Assembly: GCA_023055425.1 (NCBI GenBank)
Contig: JALGPY010000001.1
Span: forward strand, 68,486,691 to 68,550,690
Reading direction: 5' to 3'
DNA from: Linanthus parryae
Taxonomy: Eukaryota > Streptophyta > Magnoliopsida > Ericales > Polemoniaceae
Length of the DNA: 64,000 nucleotides
The translations under genes and the position numbers were made by a program. Under the pieces are notes generated by a model. The model saw nothing but the letters and a program-made list of their open reading frames with translations, was not told the DNA's origin and searched no databases. Each line of letters opens with the position of its first letter. Position 1 is the stretch's first letter. Below are positions 54,570 through 64,000 of this stretch, piece by piece.

Positions 54570-54790
54570 CTGGTTGAATTTAAAACTTGTTGATGATTGT
54601 GTAGATTGATCATTCCGTGGTGGAAAGCTTCGCCAGTGGAGGGAGAACTGCCATAACATCCAGAGTTTATCCCACCTTAGCAGTGAAGGAAAAAGCTAAT
54701 ATTTTCCTGTTCAATCGAGGAACTGAGCCTGTTACTGTTGACGTGAACGCATGGAGTATGGACAAACCCAAGGAAATGAACCGAGGTTAA
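49346..54790 (+). CDS. GH32 cell-wall invertase / fructan exohydrolase-type gene, 7 exons
   Basis: Exons: 49346-49520, 50612-50620, 50727-51580, 51684-51854, 51952-52196, 54398-54497, 54605-54790. All introns are GT-AG, phases agree, giving 579 residues. A hydrophobic N-terminus ([10 protein letters not shown]) indicates secretion; no long vacuolar propeptide. Catalytic residues: nucleophile Asp59 in WMNDPNA, Asp185 in FRDP, acid/base Glu239 in [16 protein letters not shown] and several NxS/T sites are present. It should release terminal fructose from sucrose or fructans in the cell wall. EC box has Val, where most cell-wall invertases have Pro and vacuolar ones Val. Asp269 (LDETR) appears to align with the Asp known to favour sucrose over fructan; the partner Lys is Arg. 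Invertase is favoured, FEH possible. Confidence 0.93.
49996..50230. mobile_element. Stowaway-like MITE in intron 1
   Basis: TIRs CTCCCTCCGTCCCACCAGG and, on the other strand, CACCCTCCGTCCCACCAGG, flanked by TA on both sides. The inverted similarity extends about 100 bp inward, so the whole 235 bp folds into one long hairpin. Typical of Tc1/mariner-derived Stowaway elements, which often sit in plant introns. Confidence 0.9.
50612..50620 (+). other. 9-nt mini-exon of the GH32 gene
   Basis: ATCCCAATG between AACAG and GTAAGT encodes the middle of the catalytic DPN motif. Exon 1 ends in the G of the Asp codon and exon 3 begins with the last two bases of the Ala codon. Conserved in plant invertase genes. 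Confidence 0.93.
51869..51887. repeat. (AC)n microsatellite in intron 4
   Basis: About nine AC units in the 97-bp intron 4. Confidence 0.9.
52197..52865. other. intron 5, left part
   Basis: AT-rich intron sequence. Two C/G-richer patches (52255-52430 and 52690-52780) with CCCGAAC/GACCC-like words may be ends of an old transposon, but no clean terminal repeats were found. Confidence 0.4.
52866..52905. repeat. ~40-bp direct repeat, left copy (right copy 54081-54120)
   Basis: GGATACTGCAATTAGCAAAG...TTCCTCCATA occurs on both sides of the hAT-type element with two or three differences. It is longer than the 8-bp target duplication, implying a tandem duplication that pre-dated the insertion. Confidence 0.75.
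52906..54076. mobile_element. non-autonomous hAT-type element in intron 5
   Basis: 11-bp perfect terminal inverted repeats TAGGGATGGCA / TGCCATCCCTA with 8-bp target duplications CATAAGGA (52898-52905 and 54077-54084). Both subterminal regions are packed with CCCGACCC / ACCCGAAC words, as in common plant hAT elements. The interior has no transposase, but A/T runs, a (TAA)n tract (53248-53300) and GA repeats (53387-53745). 1171 bp. Confidence 0.88.
54523..54566. repeat. (CT)n microsatellite in intron 6
   Basis: About 22 uninterrupted TC units in the 107-bp intron 6, serving also as the intron's pyrimidine tract. Confidence 0.9.
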
Positions 54791-55505
54791 GGAGAAGGCC
54801 AGAGCCATGGCAACTGAAAGGCTTCAAATGAATGAAGCTATATACATTTGCATAAAGGCTACATTTAGGTTGGAATATAGAAATGTAAAAGTGTTGGTGT
54901 GTATATCCCCGCTTATTGTAGTATCATGATATGTAAGTCATGGCCTCGTATGCCCAACCTATTGCCAATATAAAGAGCATAGGTGAAGCGGCATAGGGAC
55001 ACGAGTAATTGAACCATGAATCAATATCAATCAATATATATATGTATACTAGGTATTGCCCGTGCCTAAAGGCGCGACAAATAGAATCATGAGCAAAACT
55101 ATAACAAAACTTCAGCGTGATAGTGTATCGTTGCAAATATATAGAGGAGAAACAAAGAAACTTTCTCCAAAATTGAACAAAAGTTAAGCTACAATACATT
55201 CTTGTAGATTTTGCATCTTGTGATAATAATCATGATAAACAACTGGTGAATCAAGAGAACACAGATAGACTCGGGGGACGACACACAGTTCTAATCAACA
55301 ATATTTAGCTGGTTGCTGATACTGGATGGTAAGTTGAAAAAAAAAATATATCCTACTTTGTAACTCTGTGAATTAGGACCATGAGAAGTCATGCATGTTT
55401 AGTACTATACGTTTAAGTACAACCATCAACTGAAGCATTTGTTGGACATTTTAAACACAGTCCATATAGAAAACTTTTGTGCACCATCAAGATCAGGATA
55501 CTGGA
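54791..55505 (+). other. 3' flank of the GH32 gene
   Basis: Likely 3' untranslated region to about 54960 (AATATAAAG near 54967 could act in polyadenylation). 55040-55090 has TATATATATGTATACTAGGT and TGCCCGTGCC, a motif often seen at plant repeat ends. No gene. Confidence 0.4.
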
Positions 55506-58476
55506 TGTAATACTCCGTATTTTTCGTATGGATATTTTAGTAATTTTTTCGGGTAAGAAAAAAAAAATTACGCGCGCGCTTTCGCTTAAATAATTGTCAA
55601 TAATTCTAGCAAGTATTATACGAAATTTTATTTTTGTTAAAATTCCTTTACACCCTACTTTTATCAGCCCAAATTTATTGATCTTTCACAAATTATACTA
55701 GCAAAATCATTTATGTGAATTTTTCCACTCTTCAATTGGGTACACCAAGACACTTTAAGATTTTCTCCTATCTTCTCCAACACAACTCTTCAATCTTCTC
55801 CCATACACCACAATGAGCTTCTCCAACAAAGTTTCAATTCCTTCCTCCACAATATTTTCGAATCTTCTCCCACACGATTTCACGATCCTTCCCCAACACA
55901 ATACCAATTACTTGCTCCCCAATCTGAAATTTGTCTATTTAGGTAACCATCTCTTCTCTTTACTCCCCCAAAAACCTCACAACAACAAATCACCAACACC
56001 ATCATCGCCATCTTCATCATCATCAACCATCCCCGCCACCTCAACCCTTATTTGCCATTTGTTTCTCTCCATCTCTCTGCTCTTCTCTCCCTCTCTGTTC
56101 TTCTCTGCCTCGAAGAAACAGCAGCGGCTGGAAACAACCACCAGCCAGCCACCATCGCCATTGCCACCGTCGGGCAAGTCCACCAAAGCCGCCACCAACC
56201 TCTGCCCCTCGTCTCTCTCTTGATCACACTCTCCCTCTCTCTCAATCCTGACCAGAACAGAGGAAGAATAAGGAGAAATCATCCACTGGAGCTGCTGTAA
56301 CAGAGGTCGTCGTGGACCGCCAGACCTCCATTGTTTCCGGCGAAACTTCCGACGAAGCTCCACCAACGCAATCCAGAGCAACCCACGACGTTATAACTCT
56401 GCCAATCGACTCCTAGGGGTCCGACCAAGGCACAAGAGGACTCAACCGGACCCAGAACAGCCCACACCGCCGGCGGCGACGCAGTGCTCTTCGACCCGAC
56501 CCATAACTTGACCGTTTTGAGCGATTCTTGATTCAGGTATGCCCTGATTTTCGTCGTGAGTTGATTTATGTAGACAAAATCATGTGTTTCTTGCTTGATT
56601 TCAGTTTGGATCGATCGAATTGGTGGTTCATGTTTGGGGGGTTGAAAGTGCCATTTTCAGAAACTAATTTTGAGTTAGTTGGGGGAGTCTGTTTGCATTT
56701 CAGAACCTTTTATGGGGTGTTGGTTATCTCTTTCTAAAAGTATTATGTGGGTGGTGGGGTTGCATGTTGTCTATTTGCATAACATGGGGGAATTAATTGT
56801 CGTTTACTCAAATATTTCATTTTACTCGAAATAAAAGTATTGTTTTCGGGTCAAAAATAATTCCTAAAAATATTAGTTTTCGTTCTCGTTTCAGAAATGT
56901 AAATCGGGTGTCGAAATATTTTCAGAAATATCAATTTAAAAATTAAACAAGATTTGTTTTATTTAAAACTCAACAATTAAGGGGTTTGTCACTTAGCTAT
57001 CAATTTGGTTTCGTTCAAATACCTGTAAGGGGATATTTACTAGCTAATAAATATTTCGAACTTATGTAAAATATTCTTAAGTAGTCTTCTTATAAATTTA
57101 ATATCCTTACTTGACATAAATCGACTATTTTTAACTATCAATTTAATCGCTTTCTTCCACTCTATTTTTATATGTATAACTTGATACTTGTCTAATGTCA
57201 CATGTTTTTCTAAAATAAAAGCTTCTCTAATTAAACTACCTCTTTTTTGAAATATTATAAGCCGACAAGTCATTTCAAAACTATTGTGCGACTCAGTAAT
57301 TTTATATAGTTTGAATATCATTTTTGGGTAAATTTATGAGTCGTTCTAGCAAGAGGGGGCGTGTTGATCTCGTTACTCGAGTAGGACGTTTGTTAGAAAG
57401 TGTATCGTGGCACTTGAACTTGTCTTTGACTTAGGAAATATAATTTGTAGGTGAATAATTCGTAGGAGAAGGTTTCGTGTACTTTTAGGAGCTTACATGC
57501 TATTTACCGAACGAGGTGAGTATACATGCCAAGTCTTGCGTAATAGCTTCTGTCGTGTCTAAACATGATTTCATTACTTGTCTCAAAATGTTTTTTGTGT
57601 GCGTATTCTTTACTTGTGTTTGATTATGATTTATTGAGATAATCACACAAAGATTATAATGCGTAAAGACATAAAGTGGAAAGAGCTGCACGGGGAACAT
57701 TGTTTGGATTATTACAAAATTGGGTTTGGTCGTTGTTGGCTTCGTCCATTCGACCCTTATTGGTTAGTCCGGCGGAAATTCGCACCGGGCCCACTCCTTG
57801 TACTCACTCCTTTTGGGCGCAAGAACTCTGTTAGGAGGGTGTCGACACTTAAGGTCTTGGTAGCTTGTGATGGGATATTTGGATGTGATTTGTTGGATTC
57901 TCCCCGTGAAACTCATGGCTAAAAAATGGTAACTCCTAGTTTGGACACGGAATACGGAACGCGGATTGCTGTGATCAATGAGAAACTGTTAGAATTTGAC
58001 TTGGTCTATGGATTAGCATATGTTTGCTGGAATCTTTGAAATGTGTTAAAAGTTAGAGAATGTCTTATTATTCAATCGTTTTTTACTTCTGCTGTGTTTT
58101 GCTAAATTACTATCGATTTATCACTCTTCCATGTTTACATGCTTGGGTGTTACTCACTCAGTATTTTATTGCTGACTTTTAGAAAACTGCGGTTCTTGTT
58201 TTCCTTCCCACCGCAGGTCTAGAAGCTGGAGACTATGGTTTGGCTGGGCGCGAGAATCACTTAGAATGACCTCACAAATAGTGTCTAGAAATCGTTAGTT
58301 AATCACTGTGTAATAGTAATCAGATTCTTGTATAAGACTAAGTTTTTAATATAATTGTTAATGTTAATATACGAGTTGGGGATTGTATTGCTTTTGAAAT
58401 CCGCTGTCACTTTTAGCATCGCCCTCCTGGGCTTTCCGGTCCGGAACGGAAGGCTCGGGGATCGCGGGGTGTTGCA
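55506..58476 (+). mobile_element. solo LTR related to Tekay LTR (2971 bp)
   Basis: Starts TGTAATACTCC, ends GGGGTGTTGCA; flanks CTGGA (55501-55505) and ATGGA (58477-58481) form a target duplication with one mismatch. It shares short blocks with the Tekay LTR in the same order: GAGGTGAGTATACATGCC (57513), TTGTACTCACTC, GGTGTCGACACTTAAGGTCT (57838), ACATGCTTGGGTGTTACT (58137), a CTGAC and acceptor ACCGCAG (58216). The CT-rich leader-like segment is at 55780-56240. A different family of the same lineage, reduced to one LTR. Confidence 0.85.
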
Positions 58477-58990
58477 ATGGAAGTTCCATATCTTCATCTT
58501 AGATTATCCTAGTCTAGCATTTACTTCGATCATAAATATCAGAAGAAGCAAAGGAGTGAGATACTATTTATAGAAGTGATACCAGAATCTTCCCCATCTG
58601 ACATCTAGAAACAACTACCAGAATTATTGAATCAATTTCCTCTGATCTCCACAGCATATTTACCTTAACAGTCACCTAATGCAAAAACTCAAAAATCACT
58701 TTAATACAGTGTACATGCAAGTAACTTCAGACCTGATGCAAAATATATATATATTACATTAATACCTGAATAAAGAGTACTTGTCAAGTGAAACCAAATA
58801 ACAACTATCTTAAGGGGAAGAGAACTCATTTGATGACAATTAAGGTACCACCTATGTACGACATGAGGGAGAAACAACATCAGAAACCTTATTGAGGTTC
58901 TCTTTATCATGTAAATTTATGTAGTTCCATTATCAAAACAATCTCGCAAACATAAAACATGGTGAAAGACATCAAAGATGGTGTAATAAG
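58477..58990. other. intergenic, nothing recognised
   Basis: About 500 bp of AT-rich DNA with no ORF or repeat that I recognise. Confidence 0.5.
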
Positions 58991-59968
58991 TGTTGTTAAA
59001 TTTTATTGACCCGAACAGTTTGTGACCAATCAAACAGTACCCGAAAATAACAAAATAAAGAACGAACTTACTGATAGTGAGATTTTTGAACGATGTACAA
59101 AGTTGGAAGACAGTTTCGTTCATGTAGAACGAGGCTCTTTAAAGCAGATTCGGCCCCCACACGTGCTTGATGTGGAATGCTGGAACGTCTGCTTCCCATG
59201 ATGAAAGCTTCCCTGTGCGGCGGTGGAAAGCACGGTACACGCCGCACACGACGAACTGAGACTACGAAGAAGTTTCTAGATGTGTTAGGAAGTTTAAGTG
59301 CTGTAGAAATTCGTTGGTTTGATGTACCACAAATGAGGAAGGGGATGGACAATTTATTGGAGTAAAGGTGTTGGTTGGGAGCGGTTGTAACTGTTCAAAA
59401 GGTTGCAACCGTTCAGTTTGAATCCGTTAATAACAACAATTAAAACTGTTAATTAACAGATTAATTTTGTTAGTTTTTGGCCCAAAAAATTTAATACTTG
59501 TTCAAGCCCACTAACAACCCAGCCCAACACCACACCACACCACGGCCCGTGCCCGTGCCCGAACCCGAGACCGAGCCGAGCTGAGCCGGCCGGACGGACA
59601 GCGGCGGCGGCGCGCGCGCACGCGTGGTGGTTCGACCTTTGTCTAGGTCCCCTCTCCTCAATAAATTGCTCCACCCAAAGGGCGTGCCCTATAGTCCAAA
59701 CTTGGAGTAGTTAAACTCCCAAGTTTCCTCCTTGAACCAAGATGTGGTTCCTATTTTCTTCACAACACAGTTTTGATCATGAACCCATTTTGAGAGCTTA
59801 ATTTGATCGTTCATTTCTCAACGGTTTTCGACATGTGAGTTACTAAAATGATCACCAAGGTGCCTACTTTACAAATACGCGTTTAGTGTTGACAACTCTT
59901 CATTGAGCCGGGTTAGAACCGAGCTCAAATTCGGGTCAAAATCGGTTGTCGAAAACCTCTACTCCACA
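58991..59968 (-). repeat. 3' LTR of copia deletion derivative (978 bp)
   Basis: Matches 62161-62839 at both ends but contains an extra ~310 bp (59320-59630). The extra part includes GC-rich leader-like sequence GGCCCGTGCCCGTGCCCG and GCGGCGGCGGCGCGCGCGC. Confidence 0.88.
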
Positions 59969-59993
59969 TGAATGGTCCAATTTCATTAATTCA

Positions 59994-60440
59994 TCAACAA
60001 GAAGTAGAAGACTCCGACAAATAATTAACTTGCGCTTTCTTATTCATAGTCGGAAACACAGTCATTACATTGAGCTTAAATAGCCCATCTTTGAGATACC
60101 CCCGACCTAGATATTCCCCATTTTTTGTCAGAACAAATTTGTCTGACTCAAATACAAGCTTAAACCCTTTCTTGCTAAGCATTGATCCTGAAACTAGTTT
60201 CTTTCTAATATCGGGAACATAGAGAACATCATTGAGGGTAAGGGTTTTTCTGGAAGTCATTTTCAGCGTTATTTTCCCTTTCCCTTTTATGGAGGAAGTT
60301 GATGAATTTCCCATGTACAACGGTTCTTCATTTTCAGTCGGCTCGAACGATGAGAACATAGCCTTGTCGGAAACATATGTGCCTTGTGGCACCGGTGTCG
60401 ATCCACCACTCCTTGGGATTACCTCTAGCGAGGTTCACTT
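59994..60440 (-). pseudogene. copia protease and C-terminal end
   Basis: The active-site box [11 protein letters not shown] reads at about 60395-60430 in one frame. A one-base shift just after it moves the rest into the frame of 59994-60392: [43 protein letters not shown] and [15 protein letters not shown], typical of the copia protease domain. The end ([17 protein letters not shown]) stops where the integrase zinc domain should begin, marking the internal deletion junction near 59994. Confidence 0.85.
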
Positions 60441-60744
60441 CGGAGACTACGGCTGAAAATTTGTTTTCGTCTTCTCCATCATCGGCCATGTTGGCTTCGG
60501 GTTTCTTCCCTTTTGAGGTGTTCTTCTTTTTCTGACAATCTTTTTATCTTGTGCCCGGTCTTGCCGCAATTGTGACATTTACCCGAGAACTTCTTCATCT
60601 CATCTGTAGCCTTCCTCTTCAGATTTTTCTTAGCTTTTCCTCTACGACGTTTGCCTTAGACTGATAGCTTGTTGGCGGCTTGTCTTCGGCTAGTCGATTG
60701 CCTTCTTCAGTCCGAAGTCGAACGATGAGCTCCTCCATAGTCAT
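60441..60744 (-). pseudogene. copia gag zinc knuckle region
   Basis: Reverse-strand CHNCGKTGHK (~60550-60580) is the start of a CCHC knuckle; Lys/Arg-rich residues surround it. Frames are broken between this and the gag ORF. Confidence 0.7.
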
Positions 60745-61348
60745 TTATTTCCTCTTGTGTTTCAAGTAGCTTTTGTAGGTCTTCAAAGCGGGGGGGGGGG
60801 ACTTGTGAATCATCACGGCTACAAGGAATTCCTCGGGGATATTCATTTTCTCCGCTATTACATCATGTATTACACATTGAAATTCCTGAACTTGTTGCAT
60901 GATACCCTTGGAGTCTACCATTCTAAATTCCATGAAATTTTCGACTACGAACTTTTTGGCACCGGCATCCTCTACTTTATATTTATTTTCGAGGGATTTC
61001 CAAAGTTCCTTAGCCGTTTTTACAGCACAATAGATATTATACAATTGGTTGTCCAAACTATTTAAAATATAGTTTCTCGCAAGGAAGTCCGAATGATTCC
61101 AAGCCTCAACCGCTGCAACGGTTTGTCCATCGGCATTTTCTGGAGATGGAGGAGGATCTTCGTTGAGAAATTTCGCAAGACTCAAAGTCGTTAGGTAAAA
61201 CAACATCTTTTGCTGCCAACGTTTGAAGTTCTTGCCCGTAAATTTCTCCGCCTTTTCAACAAGATGAGAACCCACCGGTACAACGGGGTTGGCGGTAACG
61301 GATGTCAAGTTTGACATTTCACCCCCCTCTTTTCCGGAATTGTCTCCC
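60745..61348 (-). pseudogene. copia gag capsid region
   Basis: The likely start is the Met of MGDNSGKEGGEMSNL at about 61348; upstream residues in the open frame are leader. Motifs: EKFTGKNFKRWQQKMLFYL, FLARNYILNSLDNQLYNIY, TAKELWKSLENKYKVEDAG and KFVVENFMEFRMVDSKGIM. This is the UBN2-type capsid domain of Ty1/copia elements. The frame ends at KHKRK before the zinc region. Length and motifs look near complete, so this part may still encode a capsid fragment. Confidence 0.88.
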
Positions 61349-62160
61349 ATTTCTACAAATAGAAATGTTTCTGTTACTATCGACAGAATTAACAATAACC
61401 AAAAAGTCTGAATTGAAATCAATACTATAAAATTTGATGGCAAATAGTACTGGACAGAAAATTGAATAAACTTGCTGAATTTATAGAAGCAAGTCCAAAG
61501 GCTAAACAAAACAAACAGTTAGTAACAATATGAAACTGAAATGAAAAATACAAATTGTGCTTTGAAATAAGCAGGATATTATCAATTGTTAGCAGGACTA
61601 GAAGATAACAGATTGTTGTGAAACTGTATAAACTGATAATGATTTAAACCACCAACAGAACAATTAACTGGTCACAGTTTGTTAAGTAATGGACGAACAT
61701 ACAAAAAATTTGAACAGTAAGTAAGAAAGATAAGTTTTTGACAGAAACTATATTCTCATACCAAGATGGAAAACAACTAGAGAGAATAATGGTTGTTAAT
61801 AGGACTAGATGACTACTAACAGAATATTATAAACAAACTATATGATAGCAACAACAACACAAATGTTTGTTTTCAAATAAACGAACTGGTCGTTATGAGA
61901 TGAACAAACTGATGGTTGTGAAAACAACTATATTATGAACCCACTGGTGATGAAATGAATCAACAACTAACCAATAAAATAGTGACAACCACTTGAGAAA
62001 GCAACAACGAAGAGGGCAGTAACAGATACACAACACAAAGAACAAAGGTTTGTTCAAATATGAACAAATCTGTCGAAATATTTGACAGTTACGAAGAAAT
62101 TGTGTACAGAAACTTAGGGATACAGAAAGATTAAGTCACAAAACGAATCTGCTTTAAGAT
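61349..62160 (-). other. copia leader between 5' LTR and gag
   Basis: About 810 bp rich in AACAA/ACTAACA words with no ORF. No initiator-Met-type primer site (TGGTATCAGAGC) was found next to the LTR at 62160. Confidence 0.6.
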
Positions 62161-62839
62161 TGTTGTTAAATTTTATTGACCCGAACAATTTGTGACCAAT
62201 CAAACAGTACCCGAAAGTAATAAAATAAAGAACGAACTTACTGATAGTGAGATTTCCGAACGCTGTAAAAAGTTGGAAGACAGTTTCGTTCATTTAGAAC
62301 GAGGCTCCTTAAAGGAGATTCGGCCCCCACAGGTGCTTGATGTGGAACGTTGGAACGTCTGCTTCCCAGGATGAAAGCTTCCCTGTGCGGCGGTGGAAAG
62401 CACGGTACAAACCGCACACGACGAACTGAGACTACAAAGAAGTTTCTAGATGTGTTAGGAAGTTTAAGTGCTGTATAAATTCGTTGGTTTGATGGTGGTT
62501 CGACCTTTGTCTAGGTCCCCTCTCCTGCAACAAATTGCTCCACCCAAAGGGCGTTCCCTATAGTCCAAACTTGAAGTAGTTAAACTCCCAAGTTTCCTCC
62601 TTGAACCAAGATGTGGTTCCTATTTTCTTCACAACACAATTTTGATCAGGAACCCATTTTGAGAGCTTAATTTGATCATTAATTTCTCAACGGTTTTCGA
62701 CATGTGAGTTACCAAAATGATCACCAAGGTGCCTACTTTACAAAGACGCGTTTGGTGTTGACAACTCTTCATTGAGCCGGGTTAGAACCGAGCTCAAAGT
62801 CGGGTCAAAATCGATTGTCGAAAACCTCTACTTCCAACA
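62161..62839 (-). repeat. 5' LTR of copia deletion derivative (679 bp)
   Basis: Near-identical to the two ends of the 3' LTR but lacks its internal ~310 bp; the junction is at about 62492-62496 between TTTGATG and TGGTTCGACC. Confidence 0.88.
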
Positions 62840-62844
62840 ATAAG

Positions 62845-64000
62845 ACCCATTGCGGGCAGTAGAGAAAACAGGAAGTGCATAAAGGTACTCTAAAGGGTGA
62901 AAACTGAACATAGTTCCACAGCACAGTTGGAACCTGTAGCCAGATTTAAATAATGGTGAGGATCATTGGAAAATATTGAGAATGTGACAGACTCAGTCAA
63001 GGTGTTACCCAAAAATAAAATTCTATAATTCAATATGACTACTAACCTACAATGATACTAACTCAATATTAATCAATGACTTAGATTAGACAAAGATAAA
63101 TTTTAGATGTCCAGAGCAGATTATGATACAATTCTCTAACCAGGACGAAATTTTATATTTGATCTTCTCCCAAAGTAAAATGTTGCTCAAATTAGGCTAT
63201 ACTCTGAAATTTGCGATGTCCAGAGAAGATTACGGCACAATTCCTTATTGAAATATCCAAATAATAAAGTAGCGAGTATCTATTGAAATGTATTAGAAGA
63301 AACATCACTGTTTTATAGAGAGACCTAAACTATTTGTACATGTAAGGTAAGAGACGGAACATGATTACGGTCGTATATGGATATTGCGAGTCACCAATAT
63401 GAAGCCAAGATGCAAAAAATTAGCCCCAAAAAAATGTGAAAAAATATTTTTACCTCCTAGAGGGGTTCTACCTAAGAAGTTTGATCCCTATCAAACCAAT
63501 ACAGCCAAATAGGAAGCCACCCGGTGGTCGAGTTGGACAGTGCTTGAGTGTTTCACACTGCAAACATAGAAGCGTGCATGAGTAGTCTCGCGAAACAAAG
63601 TTGAAACAGAGAAGACTTGGATCAAAACACCGCCAAAATAAAATATCATGCACACGAAACTGACATAAATCACCTCGACTCATTGCTCACTTTGATTCAT
63701 CTCTATGGTTTCTTGAAGCATCAAATATTTAGACATAGGAAAAAATCAACTACCGTTACTCTACTCTGAAGGTGTTTGATTTCTAAGAAGTAATAGAATA
63801 ATCACTGGGAAAAATCATAATCCACTAAATTTATCTGGGAGAAAATGAGCATCAAAGAAACTCTTTCAATCGGAGACAGAACTCAGTGCTCGATCCATCA
63901 CCACACCTGGTTGCTATCATATTTTTCTTACAACTTGGTTACTGGTAAAGGAGATGAATTTAGCAATCCGAAAATGGGAAAAGGATAATTAAGGATGTCC
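62845..64000. other. intergenic, nothing recognised
   Basis: About 1.15 kb, AT-rich, short frames only; no repeat or coding similarity recognised. Confidence 0.5.

Larger units (their letters stand above)
58991..62839 (-). mobile_element. copia retrotransposon, deletion derivative
   Basis: Two LTRs (58991-59968 and 62161-62839) with TGTTG...CA(A)CA ends and perfect ATAAG duplications (58986-58990 and 62840-62844). Inside, on the - strand: gag, a zinc knuckle and protease. Integrase, RT and RNase H are absent; the protease ORF ends about 25 bp from the 3' LTR. Not autonomous. Confidence 0.9.

Noticed and set aside
55813..56381. Ser/Pro-rich frames on both strands
   Set aside because: They fall in the CT-rich leader-like segment of the solo LTR; low-complexity composition explains them.

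Overview
The window is nuclear DNA of a flowering plant, most likely a eudicot; the species cannot be named from the sequence. It is dominated by nested, mostly broken LTR retrotransposons of plant lineages (Ty3/gypsy Tat and Tekay/Del; Ty1/copia sirevirus and other copia). It holds one apparently intact host gene, a seven-exon glycoside hydrolase family 32 gene (cell-wall invertase or fructan exohydrolase type) at 49346-54790, + strand.

Region 1 (1-11.6 kb): a Tat-lineage Ty3/gypsy element on the - strand (5' LTR 10959-11581, gag, protease, RT, RNase H, a second RNase H, integrase), broken by stops and frameshifts. Its 3' side carries a tandem-repeat array, a fragment resembling ribosomal protein eL14 and an antisense coiled-coil ORF. 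Its gag is split by a 2.7 kb TG...CA insertion (7781-10454), probably a solo LTR. Region 2 (11.6-15.67 kb): degenerate mosaic repeats, then a FAR1/FHY3-type (MULE-derived) pseudogene that joins a copia integrase remnant.

Region 3 (15674-27146): a young Tekay/Del element with a perfect 5-bp target duplication (AAAAC), inserted into that copia remnant, which resumes at 27152. Its LTRs hold intron-like blocks and a tRNA-like module. The 3' end of its 5' LTR is replaced, and an extra 359-codon two-repeat ORF lies ahead of gag-pol. Region 4 (27.6-46.0 kb): two sirevirus-type copia elements meet tail to tail. Element A (+, 27612-36835) and element B (-, 36836-45977) each carry an extra ORF after pol and many copies of a TTCAAGGCCTTGAA-like palindrome. 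The gag of B contains a copia-type solo LTR with a perfect target duplication (CCACA).

Region 5 (46.0-55.5 kb): sparse intergenic DNA, then the GH32 gene. Intron 1 holds a Stowaway-like hairpin MITE and intron 5 a 1.2 kb hAT-type element. The 9-nt exon 2 encodes part of the active-site DPN motif. Region 6 (55.5-64 kb): a 3 kb solo LTR related to the Tekay LTR (55506-58476); a deleted copia element on the - strand (58991-62839, target duplication ATAAG) with two LTRs, gag and protease but no integrase or RT; then DNA in which nothing was recognised.

No rRNA, functional tRNA or CRISPR array was seen. Apart from the invertase-type gene, the coding content belongs to transposable elements or gene fragments.
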